Source: Myceligenerans pegani (lineage in GTDB: Bacteria > Actinomycetota > Actinomycetes > Actinomycetales > Cellulomonadaceae). Taken from it: a DNA stretch of 64,000 nt. The translations under genes were made by a program, and so were the position numbers. Position 1 is the stretch's first letter, and each line of letters begins with the position of its first letter. Below the pieces are notes generated by a model. The model made no database searches. It saw nothing but the letters and a program-made list of their open reading frames with translations, and was not told the DNA's origin. Below are positions 1-8,450 of this stretch, in pieces. The stretch spans positions 85,971-149,970 of the forward strand of contig NZ_JADBGR010000105.1 of the NCBI RefSeq assembly GCF_014892515.1. Reading direction: 5' to 3'.

Positions 1-49
1 CGGCTCTCGAGCGATGTGCGCGACCTCGCGCCGGCGACGCCGACCTCGT

Positions 50-63
50 TCCCACCGGTGGGA
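50..63. repeat. 14-bp palindrome left of the first gene
   Basis: TCCCACCGGTGGGA is a perfect uninterrupted palindrome lying just beyond the stop codon of the leftmost, minus-strand gene. It could be a weak terminator or an operator for something outside the window. Nothing else is recognisable in bases 1-68. Confidence 0.35.
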
Positions 64-68
64 GCCTT

Positions 69-1076
69 CTAGCGGTCGGGTGAGCCCGCCGCGTCGTAGT
101 CGTCGTGCGCGTCGAGCAGCGCGCGACGGAGGTTCGGCTCCACGGCCAGCATGCCGTCGGGCGCCGTCGGATCCTCGAGAACGACGCCCGTGTCCACGAG
201 CCGGTCGAGGAAGTCCTCCGGGAGCATCGAGAGCAAGCCCGTCCCTTCCAGGTCGTGCCAGGTGAACCGGGCGGACCGGCTCGCCTCGACCAGCACGGCG
301 AGCGCCTCGTCGGACATGGCGTCGCGCAGGAACGCGGCACGATGCGTCGCCGCGACGACGGAGACCAGGGTGTCGGTGACGGGGTCACCCGCGACGCTCG
401 CGCGGTGCAGCTCGTGCAGCGCGGGGTAGAACATCGCCGGCCACCCCGCCGTGGCTGCGGTCAGGAGACGGGTCTGCCGGTCGCTGAGGGGCAGCCCGAG
501 CGATACCGCCGCCCACCGCGCCTCGTCCGCGGAGACGCGCAGGGCGCGCAGGTCCAGCTCGACGTGGGCGGCCCCGGCGGGACCTCGCTCGCGCAGCGGC
601 ATCGCGGTGAGCGCGACGACGTGGCTCCCGCGCAGCAGGCGGGCCGCCCGATCGAGGAAACGCAGCGCCGCGCCCGACGCCGGACCCAGCCGGTCGACGA
701 CGAGTACCACCTCGTGGGCGTCGAGCGTGGCGGCAACGTCCTCCGGGGTCCAGCCCTCGGCGGTCGACGGCGCGGCGGGTGCGGCGCCGGTCAGGAACAG
801 GAGTCCGGTACGGACGGCGGCCCCGAGCATCTCGCCGTCGGCCGCATCGTTCTCGGACAGGTCCACGTGGACCACCGCCCTCCCGCCGCGGACGAGGCGC
901 TGCGTCCACAGGGCGACGGCGGTGCGGCGACCGCTCCCGCGCGGGCCGCGCAGCAGGGTCATTCCGGTGGTGCTCGTCCACAGCGCGTCGTCGAGCAACC
1001 TCTCGATCGCGGGTCTGTGCAGTGCGGCCGACGGGGGTGGTGCGAGGCGTGCCTCGACACATGAACGACTTTCCAC
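69..1076 (-). CDS. MalT/LuxR-like P-loop ATPase domain protein without HTH
   Basis: A 335-residue protein with a GTG start preceded by a clear AGAGGAGG ribosome site. It looks like the NTPase part of large LuxR/MalT-type (STAND) regulators. There is a P-loop-like GPRGSGRRT at about residues 44-52, where the usual Lys is Arg, and a Walker B-like VVLVVD ending at Asp128. After these come helical segments rich in Ala, Leu and Arg. In full-length relatives the ATPase is followed by TPR-like repeats and a LuxR HTH, but this protein stops at 335 residues with neither. It may be a truncated or stand-alone member that works with another protein. The next gene is divergent, across about 400 bp. The family assignment is an inference from the motifs and length. 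Confidence 0.55.
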   Translation of the reverse strand: MESRSCVEARLAPPPSAALHRPAIERLLDDALWTSTTGMTLLRGPRGSGRRTAVALWTQRLVRGGRAVVHVDLSENDAADGEMLGAAVRTGLLFLTGAAPAAPSTAEGWTPEDVAATLDAHEVVLVVDRLGPASGAALRFLDRAARLLRGSHVVALTAMPLRERGPAGAAHVELDLRALRVSADEARWAAVSLGLPLSDRQTRLLTAATAGWPAMFYPALHELHRASVAGDPVTDTLVSVVAATHRAAFLRDAMSDEALAVLVEASRSARFTWHDLEGTGLLSMLPEDFLDRLVDTGVVLEDPTAPDGMLAVEPNLRRALLDAHDDYDAAGSPDR

Positions 1077-1483
1077 TCTGCCTCCTCTGGGTCGAACGAC
1101 ACGCGCCTCAGGCGCCTGCCGGGACAGGTGTGATCACGCTGGGTAGGACCGCGGATTGGCGTCGACGTGTCGAGTGATCTACGTCACACGCCTCCTGCGG
1201 GGGTGCTCACGCCTGCGGAGCGGGCTTCTGGCACTCACCGACCGGCGCACCTCCCGACCGGCGACGCCGGCAGGTCCCGACCCCGACGCGCGGCACCGAG
1301 CACCGCACGGATCGCGAGGTGCCGGCGCTCCGCGAGACGACCCGACGGGGCGGATGGCGCGAAGAGGGCGGGCCGGCGCGGCCTACTGTCTACGTATTGC
1401 GACGTCGCCAGAGTGTCCACGGACGTGGGCATCCCGAGACCTGACGCTCCGCGAACCGGGGCCGACACGTGCGAAGGAGACCG
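1077..1483. other. 407-bp divergent intergenic region
   Basis: This stretch separates the divergent ATPase and acyltransferase genes and must hold both promoters. The only AT-richer spot is near 1382-1400 (TACTGTCTACGTATTG), a possible promoter core for the rightward gene, but I cannot place -35/-10 elements with confidence. I see no conserved ORF, RNA gene or repeat in it. Confidence 0.4.
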
Positions 1484-3190
1484 ATGATCAGGGAAGACAT
1501 GGCAGGCGCGGTCGGGCCGAGGTTCGGGAGCGCGGATCTGGACTACACCCCGTGGTTCTTCTGGGACAGGGCCGACGACGCCGCCAGGCACCGGCAGCGC
1601 GCGGTCCAGGACGACCTGGCCGGCGAGCGGGGGTACCGGTTCGGGGAGCGGTGCTTCGTCTCGGAGTTGTCGTCGGTGACCAACGAGGCGCTCGAGCTGG
1701 GCGACCGCAGCTACGTGGCGGCGGGCGCCTACCTCTCCGGAACGCTGCGCGCCGGGCGCGACTGCACGATCAACCCGTACACCGTGGTGCGGGGCGAGAT
1801 CAGCCTGGGCGACGCGGTTCGCATCGGCGCCCACACCTCTCTCATCGGTTTCAACCACACCTTCGACGACCCTGATCTCGAGGTTCACCGACAACCACAC
1901 ACGGCCGAGGGCATCACGATCGGCGACGACGTCTGGATCGGTTCGCACGTGGTCGTCCTGGACGGCGTCAGCGTGGGCGACAAGGCGGTGCTCGCCGCCG
2001 GTGCCGTGGTGACCAAAGACGTACCAGCCGGCGCCGTCGTCGGTGGCAATCCGGCTCGCGTCATCAAGTGGCGGACGGGACCGGACCGGCCGGCGCGGCG
2101 CCGGGAAGGGGACCTGGCCGGGGCGGTGGCGGAGTTTGCGGGTGCGGCGCGCGAGCAGGCGGCCGCGATCCTCGATCGGTACTGGGACGGCGGCGCCGGC
2201 CTGTTCGTGAACCAGCCCGGGGACGCGCCCACGGTGCGGGCGCAGTGCGACGCGGTCGAGGTCGCCGACCTGCTGTTCGGAGGCCCGCCGCCGCAGCGGG
2301 ACGCCGCCGAGCTGACGGAGCTCCTGCGCTCGTGGCAGGACCCGGCCACCGGACTGGTGGGTGAGCTCGGCGAGGATCGCCGTCCCGTGCCACCGGAGGC
2401 GACGATCTTCACGTGGCCGGCCGGCTATCACGTCCTGTCCGTGGGCTACGCCCTGGACCTGCTGGGCAGCCGCTTCGCCCATCCGCTGACCGTCGTCGCC
2501 GAGGCGTCCGCCGCCGACGTCGTGGCCGGCCTCGAACGCCTCCCCTGGGCCGAGAGGGCGTGGCACTGCGGGAGCTGGGTCGACGAGCTCGGAACCGCCC
2601 TGCACTGGAATGCGCGCATCGGGGCGGCGAACAGCTCCGGTGCGCTCGAGGCGCTGTTCGGGTGGTTGTTCACCCACGCCGATCCGGGTACCGGGATGTG
2701 GGGCCGAGCCGGGGGACCGGAAGGGCTGCTGCAAGTGGTCAACGGCTACTACCGCGCGACGCGAGGCACCTTCGCGCAGTTCGGCCTACCCGTGCCCCAC
2801 GCGGAGCGTGTGGTCGACACCGTCCTGGCGCACGCGCGCGATGTGCGCTACTTCGCCCCCGCCCGGCAGAACGCGTGCAACGTGCTCGACGTCGCCCACC
2901 CGCTGTGGCTCACCCGCGGAACCGGACACCGCGGCGACGAGGTGGCCGACCTCGCGCGGCGCCTGCTCTCCGACGCGCTGCGCCACTGGACGCCGGACCA
3001 GGGCTTCGGGTTCCAGGCGCCGCACCCGACGACGATGTCGGTCACCGTGACCGCCCCGAGCCTGCAGGGCACGGAGATGTGGCTAGCCATCATCTGGCTC
3101 CTCGCGGACCTGGCCGGCTTGTCCGACCAGCTCGGCTACCGGCCGCGCGGAGTCCACCGGCCCGAGCCGGCCGGGACCGGGCCGAGGTAG
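1484..3190 (+). CDS. Hexapeptide-repeat acyltransferase fused to helical toroid-like domain
   Basis: A 568-residue, probably cytosolic protein with two parts. Residues about 50-185 are a left-handed beta-helix acyltransferase: repeated [LIV]-G-x-x hexapeptides, the typical run [12 protein letters not shown], and the closing [14 protein letters not shown] found in maltose/galactoside acetyltransferase relatives. His125, in GFNHTF, is a plausible catalytic histidine. Residues about 200-568 are a separate all-helical region with repeated Trp/His-containing helices resembling alpha/alpha-toroid (terpenoid cyclase- or glycosidase-like) folds. I do not recognise a specific family for it. The start is ATG 1484, behind GAAGGAGA; an in-frame GTG at 1469 overlaps that ribosome site. 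It probably acetylates a sugar or glycan, with the second domain recognising or processing the acceptor, but this is inference. Confidence 0.7.
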   Translation: MIREDMAGAVGPRFGSADLDYTPWFFWDRADDAARHRQRAVQDDLAGERGYRFGERCFVSELSSVTNEALELGDRSYVAAGAYLSGTLRAGRDCTINPYTVVRGEISLGDAVRIGAHTSLIGFNHTFDDPDLEVHRQPHTAEGITIGDDVWIGSHVVVLDGVSVGDKAVLAAGAVVTKDVPAGAVVGGNPARVIKWRTGPDRPARRREGDLAGAVAEFAGAAREQAAAILDRYWDGGAGLFVNQPGDAPTVRAQCDAVEVADLLFGGPPPQRDAAELTELLRSWQDPATGLVGELGEDRRPVPPEATIFTWPAGYHVLSVGYALDLLGSRFAHPLTVVAEASAADVVAGLERLPWAERAWHCGSWVDELGTALHWNARIGAANSSGALEALFGWLFTHADPGTGMWGRAGGPEGLLQVVNGYYRATRGTFAQFGLPVPHAERVVDTVLAHARDVRYFAPARQNACNVLDVAHPLWLTRGTGHRGDEVADLARRLLSDALRHWTPDQGFGFQAPHPTTMSVTVTAPSLQGTEMWLAIIWLLADLAGLSDQLGYRPRGVHRPEPAGTGPR

Positions 3191-3230
3191 CCTCCGAGCG
3201 CGGATCGTCCATCGAACCGCAGCGAGCATC

Positions 3231-3260
3231 GGGCAGCCGGGCACCGGGCAGCCGGGCACG
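3231..3260. repeat. Two tandem 15-bp copies
   Basis: Two adjacent copies of GGGCAGCCGGGCAC(C/G), just downstream of the acyltransferase stop. The repeat is short and GC-rich, with no evident function. Confidence 0.6.
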
Positions 3261-3344
3261 CCGTACCGAGCGCCGATCCTCCGGACGTCGCCGTGGACGG
3301 ATCGTCCTTCCCGGCGGACGGCCACTGCCGCCCGGCCGCCGTCG

Positions 3345-3378
3345 GGCCACCGACCCGCCGGCGGGCGGGTCGGTGGCC
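3345..3378. terminator. Bidirectional hairpin terminator
   Basis: A perfect 15-bp stem (GGCCACCGACCCGCC and its complement) with a 4-nt GGCG loop lies between the convergent acyltransferase and esterase genes. There is no U-tract, as is usual for high-GC actinobacteria. The position suggests termination from both sides. Confidence 0.75.
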
Positions 3379-3392
3379 ACGGCGTCACCTCG

Positions 3393-4661
3393 TCAGGAAC
3401 TGGTGCACGTGAGGGCCGACGTCGGCGGGGTGCCGCTGCCGAGCAGGCCGAACGTCGTGGTGGCCCCTGCCGCGAGTCGCCCGTTCCAGTCCGCGTTCCG
3501 GACGGTGACGAGGTCGCCCTGCGTCGTCGCCGTGCCGTTCCACACCTGGTTCACGCTCCCACCGGACAGCTGCCAGCTGACGCTCCACGACGTCGACGCG
3601 GAATGAGCCTCGACGGTCACCTCGCCCTGGAAGCCGCCGGGCCAGGTGTTGACGGTGCGGTACGTCGCGGTGCAGGCACCGGCGGGCGGCGGGGTCGTCG
3701 TCGGAGTCACGGTCGGCGTCGGGGTGGGTGTGGGAGTGGGGGTGGGAGTGGGTGTCGGAGTCGGTCCCTCGGACGGCAGGGACGTGAAGAACCGCCAGAT
3801 CTCACCGGGCACGTGCGACTGCGACTGCCCGCGGTCCCGGGCGTCCCACTGGTGGTCGGCGTCGTTCGCGATCCACACGACCGGGTAGCCGTCCCGGCAG
3901 GTGTAGGTCGTCTTGATGTGGGTACCGCTGCCCGCACCGGGCTCGGGCGCCTGCTGCGCCTGGCACCCGTTGTTCTGCAGGAAGCGGTCGCGCAGCGCGC
4001 GGCCCTGCGAGATGTTCAGGACGCTGTCCACGACGCCGTGGGAGCCGAGGTACGCGACCGGCTGCGTACCGCCGGCGCACCCGGACAGCTGGGCGCCGTT
4101 GAGTACGGCGACCGCGCGGAACACGTCGGCGCGCGCACAGGCCAGGGCGTAGCTCATGCCGCCGCCGTAGCTGAAGCCGGTCGCGAACCTCTGGGCCGTG
4201 TCGATGCACAGCGCGGACTCGACGGTGCGCAGCACGTCGTCGACGAAGGCGACGTCGCGGCCGTTGCTGTTGGGCCAGGCGTTGTCGATGCCCTGCGGGG
4301 CCACGAAGATCGCGGTCCCGCCCGAGAGCGGCTTCAGGCCGTAGAAGTTCTGGTTGACCACGTCCTGGGACGTGCCGTGCCACCAGTGCAGCCCCACGAC
4401 GAGGCGGTAGGGCTGGTTCGGGTCGTACCCGGCGGGTACGTCGAGGCGGAACGTGCGGGACTGCCCGCCGCTCTGGATGGTGTGGTTGCCGGTCGCGAGG
4501 CCGGCGGGCCGGCCGCAGCCGGCGGTCGTGGCCGCCGGGACCGCCGGGGCCGCGGTCTCCGGTAGTGCCCAGCTGGGGGCGGTCAGCCCGCCGAGGGCGA
4601 GCAGGGCGACCGCGGCTGCCAGCAAGGCCCGCCGGCCTCGGGACGGAGCAGGGTGTCGCAT
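3393..4661 (-). CDS. Secreted CE1-type esterase with C-terminal CBM2
   Basis: A 422-residue secreted polysaccharide esterase (feruloyl or acetylxylan esterase, PHB-depolymerase-like LpqC fold). A signal peptide covers about residues 1-34. The alpha/beta-hydrolase domain carries the nucleophile elbow GFSYGG with Ser164. Asp212 and His270 sit where the other triad members are expected. A pure Thr-Pro linker (about 296-327) leads to a C-terminal CBM2-type cellulose/xylan-binding module with spaced Trp residues and flanking Cys (about 333-422). The ATG start has a GAAGGGAG ribosome site. It would remove ester side-chains from arabinoxylan, complementing the GH11 xylanase encoded at 59.4 kb. The exact ester specificity cannot be read from sequence. 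Confidence 0.85.
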   Translation of the reverse strand: MRHPAPSRGRRALLAAAVALLALGGLTAPSWALPETAAPAVPAATTAGCGRPAGLATGNHTIQSGGQSRTFRLDVPAGYDPNQPYRLVVGLHWWHGTSQDVVNQNFYGLKPLSGGTAIFVAPQGIDNAWPNSNGRDVAFVDDVLRTVESALCIDTAQRFATGFSYGGGMSYALACARADVFRAVAVLNGAQLSGCAGGTQPVAYLGSHGVVDSVLNISQGRALRDRFLQNNGCQAQQAPEPGAGSGTHIKTTYTCRDGYPVVWIANDADHQWDARDRGQSQSHVPGEIWRFFTSLPSEGPTPTPTPTPTPTPTPTPTVTPTTTPPPAGACTATYRTVNTWPGGFQGEVTVEAHSASTSWSVSWQLSGGSVNQVWNGTATTQGDLVTVRNADWNGRLAAGATTTFGLLGSGTPPTSALTCTSS

Positions 4662-5021
4662 GGTGTCACTCCCTTCAGCAGTGCCCCGGCCGCACTGCCG
4701 GGGGCGGTGTGCCGCGGGGCGATGCCCGCCGCAGAGGGAATGTATCGATAAACAGGCTCGGGCGAACGAGGACTAAACGGTTCGCGCTCGCGAGAGCCGT
4801 GGGCGCCGCCGAGTCCGTCTACCGTCCGCGGTGCCGAGCGAGGATCGCGGCGGCGTCCGTACCGCTCGACAGGACCTGTAGCCGCTGCCGTTCCGGGCGA
4901 GTCGCCCGCTCGGTGCCCGGAACAGCGTCGGCACCGGTCAGGGCGTCCTCCTGCGGTGCTGCGGGTGACTCGGGCACCTGCCACACTAGCGACCACGTCC
5001 CGTCCGTCGGAAGATCGCCTT
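4662..5021. other. Divergent regulatory region of the esterase and deacetylase genes
   Basis: This 360-bp region carries the promoters of the leftward esterase and the rightward deacetylase. It includes the AT-rich imperfect dyad TGTATCGATAAACA (4741-4754) and, about 20 bp further on, CTAAACGGTTCG. Both have the central CG or ATCGAT symmetry common in LacI-family operators of sugar-utilisation genes. No ORF here looks real. Confidence 0.35.
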
Positions 5022-6452
5022 GTGAGTTCCCCGGCCGAGCCGACCGCCACACCGCCACCACCACCTCCTCCACCTCCACCACCGCCGCGACGCCGGTGGT
5101 CGCGATGGTGGTGGATCGGCGCCGCCGCCCTCGTCGTCCTGGGCGCGGCCGCCGTCGTCGCAGGCGTCCTCGAGCACCGGGCCTGGGTACAGACGGTGGC
5201 CGAGTACGACGCCGAGGTCGCCCGCGTCACCGCCGAGGCCGAGGGCTCGCGGGCCCGCGCCGAGGACGCCTACACGACCAGCCACGATGCCCTCCGCGAC
5301 ACGATCGACGACGGCCGGCCCGTGTACCGCGCCAGCGAGGGCCAGGTGGCCGACCCCACCGTCCGCGACCCCCTCGCCGCCGCACTCGACCGTGCCGAGC
5401 AGCTGCGCGACGCCGAGGTCGCCTATCCGTCCGCCGTGCGCACCGTGGAGGAGGTCACCCGGCCCAACCCGTTCTACCGCGAGACCCTGCCGGAGGTGGA
5501 GGTCGAGGTCGTCGACGGGTCGGATCCGCCGCCCGCCGACCTCGACGCCGCGGCGGCCGACGTGAGCGAGGCGACCGACGCGGTCGCCGAAGCCCGAAGG
5601 CAATGGGCGTTCGCCGAACTGCGCGCGGCCACCACCGAGGGCCGGGACGCCCACGCCGACCTGCGCCCGCAGGTGGGTGCCGCGGCTCTCACGTCTCTCG
5701 GGGACGCGGTCGCCGACGCGGAAACGATCCTCGATGCCGGCGAGGACGCCGTCGACCCCGACACCGCCGTCCCGCTCCGGAACACCCTGCTCGAGACGAC
5801 GCAGGCCCTGTGGTCCGACCGGCTGGCCCAGATCCATGCCGAGCGCCGCGCCGCGGCCCGCGCCGACGGCGTCGACTGCCGCACGGACAAGTGCGTCGCG
5901 CTCACCTTCGACGACGGACCCGTCGAGGACACCCGGCGACTGCTCCGCATCCTCGACCGGAAGAACGCGCCCGCCACGTTCTTCATGGTCGGCGACAACG
6001 TCGCGAAACGGCCCGACATCGCCCGCGCCGTCGCCGACGGCGGGCATCTCCTCGCGAACCACTCCTGGGATCACCCGCAACTCACCACCCTCGACGACGC
6101 CGAGGTGCGCGACCAGCTGCGCCACACCCAGAACGCGATTACCGACGCGACGGGGTTCACGCCGTTCCTCCTGCGCCCGCCCTACGGCGACGTCGACGGC
6201 CGCGTCCGCGCGCTCGCGACGCGCACCGGTCTCGACGTCGTCCTGTGGAGCCTCGACACGGAGGACTGGCGTACCCGCGACGCACAGGAGACCCGCAGCC
6301 GCGTGCGAGCCCAGGTGGAGTCCGGCAGCAACATCCTCATGCACGACATCCACCCGTCCACCGTCGACGCCGTCCCGAGGATCGTCGACGACCTGCGTGA
6401 GCGTGACTACGTGCTGGTCACGGCCGATCTGCTCGTCGGTGGGGACGAGTGA
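5022..6452 (+). CDS. Membrane-anchored polysaccharide deacetylase (NodB/CE4)
   Basis: A 476-residue CE4-family deacetylase, likely acting on peptidoglycan or another N-acetylated cell-wall glycan outside the membrane. The N-terminus has an unbroken run of 12 prolines (residues 11-22), basic residues and one membrane segment (about 27-50). A helical, Ala/Glu/Arg-rich stalk follows to about 285. The NodB domain shows all the motifs: TFDDGP (Asp297/Asp298), the metal-binding HSWDH (His347, His351), RPPYGD, DTEDW and MHDIH. I chose GTG 5022 because it places the proline run directly before the membrane segment. An upstream ATG (4956) would add 22 atypical residues. No strong ribosome site is seen. 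It converges on the AI-2E gene. Confidence 0.85.
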   Translation: MSSPAEPTATPPPPPPPPPPPPRRRWSRWWWIGAAALVVLGAAAVVAGVLEHRAWVQTVAEYDAEVARVTAEAEGSRARAEDAYTTSHDALRDTIDDGRPVYRASEGQVADPTVRDPLAAALDRAEQLRDAEVAYPSAVRTVEEVTRPNPFYRETLPEVEVEVVDGSDPPPADLDAAAADVSEATDAVAEARRQWAFAELRAATTEGRDAHADLRPQVGAAALTSLGDAVADAETILDAGEDAVDPDTAVPLRNTLLETTQALWSDRLAQIHAERRAAARADGVDCRTDKCVALTFDDGPVEDTRRLLRILDRKNAPATFFMVGDNVAKRPDIARAVADGGHLLANHSWDHPQLTTLDDAEVRDQLRHTQNAITDATGFTPFLLRPPYGDVDGRVRALATRTGLDVVLWSLDTEDWRTRDAQETRSRVRAQVESGSNILMHDIHPSTVDAVPRIVDDLRERDYVLVTADLLVGGDE

Positions 6453-6512
6453 GGCCCGACCGGCCGGCACAGGCGGCGGCCGACGTCAGTCCTCGGAAGG
6501 TTGCCCGACCCC

Positions 6513-7697
6513 TCACCCGGCCCGCCCTCGTACGGCGGGCTCGGGGCGGCGCTCGCGGGCGAATCGTGCCGGCAGGTCGGGTCCGTCCCACACCTGGATC
6601 GCACGCCAGATCGACGCGGCGATCGGCACGGCGAGCACGGCGCCGGTGATTCCGGCGAGCACCGTCCCCGCCGTCAGGGCGAACAGGATGACGAGGGGGT
6701 GCAGGCGCAGGGTCCGGCCCATGACGATCGGCTGGAGGAAGTCGCCCTCGAGCTGGTTCACGGCGATGACGATCGCGACGACGACGAGCGCCTCGACCGG
6801 TCCGACGGCGACGAGCGTGACCAGGGCCGCGAGGATGCCGGCCAGGGTGGCGCCGACGAGGGGGATGAAGGCGAGCAGGAAGACGAGGACGGACAGCGGG
6901 ATGACGAGTGGTACGCCCACGATAGCGAGCCCGATGCCGATGCCGACCGCGTCGACGGTCGCCACGATCGCCGTCCCGCGCACGTAACCACCGAGCGTTC
7001 GGATCGTCGCGGCGCCGACGCGCCGTCCGCGCTCGTAGCGGTGCCCCTCGAACGGCCGCAGCAGGAACTCCCACATCCTCGGGCCGTCCTTCAGGAAGAA
7101 GAACAGCACGACGATCATGATGAAGAAGCCGGCGACGAAATCGGCGGTCTGGGAGACGCCGGCGACGGCACCCGAGCCCACGGCATCGGACTGCAGGAGG
7201 TTCACCGCGGCCTCGCGCACCGACGAGATCTGCTCCTCGGTGATCTCGAAGGGCAGGTTCCGGACGTAGGACTGCAGGGAGTCGAAGCCCTGGAGCGCCT
7301 GCTCCTGCAGCTCGTCCCACTGGTCCACGACCGCCCGCACGACGAGCCACACGATTCCCGTCAGCAGCGCGACCAGCGCCAGGAGCGAGATCCACGTGGC
7401 GAGCAGTGGTGGCAGACCACGGCGGCGGAGGAACGAGACGAGCGGGAAGATCGCCGCCGCCAGCACGAGCGCGATGAGGACGGGGATCACGACGAGGGTC
7501 AGGCGGGTGCCTACGAACCCGAAGACGGCGATGACGGCGACGACCGCGAGGATCTGCACGGACCGCGTGGCGACGCGCCCGAAGCCGTCCGACCACAGGC
7601 GTGACGTCCCGGGATCGGCGGGCGTCTGGTGCTCAGCTGGGGCCCGTGTCTCGACGCTCGGGCGGGTCGGCGGTGTGCGGCGGCGGAAGAGGCCCAT
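6513..7697 (-). CDS. AI-2E family (YdiK/PerM-like) membrane transporter
   Basis: A 394-residue polytopic membrane protein of the AI-2E/UPF0118 family. There are paired N-terminal hydrophobic helices at about residues 45-100, a soluble amphipathic middle region, and a C-terminal helix block including the family-typical glycine-rich AFIPLVGATLAG and a conserved NQLEGDFLQPIVMGR stretch. The start is ATG 7697, preceded by AAGGAG at good spacing; a longer in-frame reading to 7805 lacks one. Members have been linked to autoinducer-2 export, osmotic adaptation or Na+/H+ antiport, and the substrate here is unknown. It converges on the deacetylase gene with only 60 bp between stops. Confidence 0.85.
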   Translation of the reverse strand: MGLFRRRTPPTRPSVETRAPAEHQTPADPGTSRLWSDGFGRVATRSVQILAVVAVIAVFGFVGTRLTLVVIPVLIALVLAAAIFPLVSFLRRRGLPPLLATWISLLALVALLTGIVWLVVRAVVDQWDELQEQALQGFDSLQSYVRNLPFEITEEQISSVREAAVNLLQSDAVGSGAVAGVSQTADFVAGFFIMIVVLFFFLKDGPRMWEFLLRPFEGHRYERGRRVGAATIRTLGGYVRGTAIVATVDAVGIGIGLAIVGVPLVIPLSVLVFLLAFIPLVGATLAGILAALVTLVAVGPVEALVVVAIVIAVNQLEGDFLQPIVMGRTLRLHPLVILFALTAGTVLAGITGAVLAVPIAASIWRAIQVWDGPDLPARFARERRPEPAVRGRAG

Positions 7698-7874
7698 CGC
7701 CAGTGCTCCTTGTCCTCGATCCGGTAGGTGCTGGACGTACCCGACGCTATTGCGGTCGGGTCCGTATCGCGCGGCGGCGCGTACGTCGTCGCTTCGCGGG
7801 CGCATCCTTCAGCGACCGATGAATCGGGGCGGTCACCACGGTCGAGACTCTGGGCACGACGAGTGGAGGTAGGC

Positions 7875-8234
7875 ATGGTGGAGATCGACGACCTCCGGCC
7901 GCTGGGCACCGGTCTGGAACGCTCCTACGAGGTGTACGTGCGTGGTCGGCTGAAGTTCCGCGTCGGGCAGATCGTCTACGTGGCGTTCTCGCTTGACGAG
8001 TCAGTGATGGGCTTCGCGTTCCCCAAGGAGGAGCGGGCAGACTTCGTCGCGAGCGATCCGCGCAAGTTCCAGCTGCCGTCGGCGTCGGACATGCGTTTCA
8101 ACTGGTTGCACGCCGACCTCGCCGCGCTGGATCGCGACGAGGCGCGTGAGCTCGTGATCGACGCTTGGCGCATGGTCGTCCCCCAGAAGGTCTCCCGCGC
8201 CTACGACATCGCGCATCCGCCTGCTGCGGACTGA
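7875..8234 (+). CDS. MmcQ/YjbR-like small protein
   Basis: A 119-residue soluble protein resembling the MmcQ/YjbR (CyaY-like fold) family, with the short beta-strand pattern and the FVASDPRKF/MRFNW region, ending in WRMVVPQKVSRAY. Family members are annotated as DNA-binding, but a biochemical function is not established. The start ATG 7875 has a GGAGGT ribosome site. It is divergent from the AI-2E gene and convergent with dnaB, so it probably stands alone. Confidence 0.65.
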   Translation: MVEIDDLRPLGTGLERSYEVYVRGRLKFRVGQIVYVAFSLDESVMGFAFPKEERADFVASDPRKFQLPSASDMRFNWLHADLAALDRDEARELVIDAWRMVVPQKVSRAYDIAHPPAAD

Positions 8235-8450
8235 TGCACGAGGGTGCGCCGACGCGACCGGACGGAGGCAGGTCGAGGCGGTGACGTGCCGCGCCGGATC
8301 GCGCGGTGCGTCGTGTGCGGCGCCGACCGGGTCGTCTGCCCGGCACTCGATGCGGGCATCGGCGGTGACCTTGTGTCGACGGATGCTGCCGCGTTCATGA
8401 CCGCCGCCCTATGGCACAGTCGTTTCCTGTGACCTGTCGAGCGCTGTGGT

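Noticed and set aside
3721-3765. GT-rich microsatellite as a phase-variation switch
   Set aside because: The repeat unit is six bases (Thr-Pro codons), so length changes would not shift the reading frame. Only linker length would vary.
8235-8450. Small ORFs between the YjbR-like gene and dnaB
   Set aside because: They are Arg-rich, lack ribosome sites and overlap each other on both strands. I see nothing functional in this 216-bp gap.
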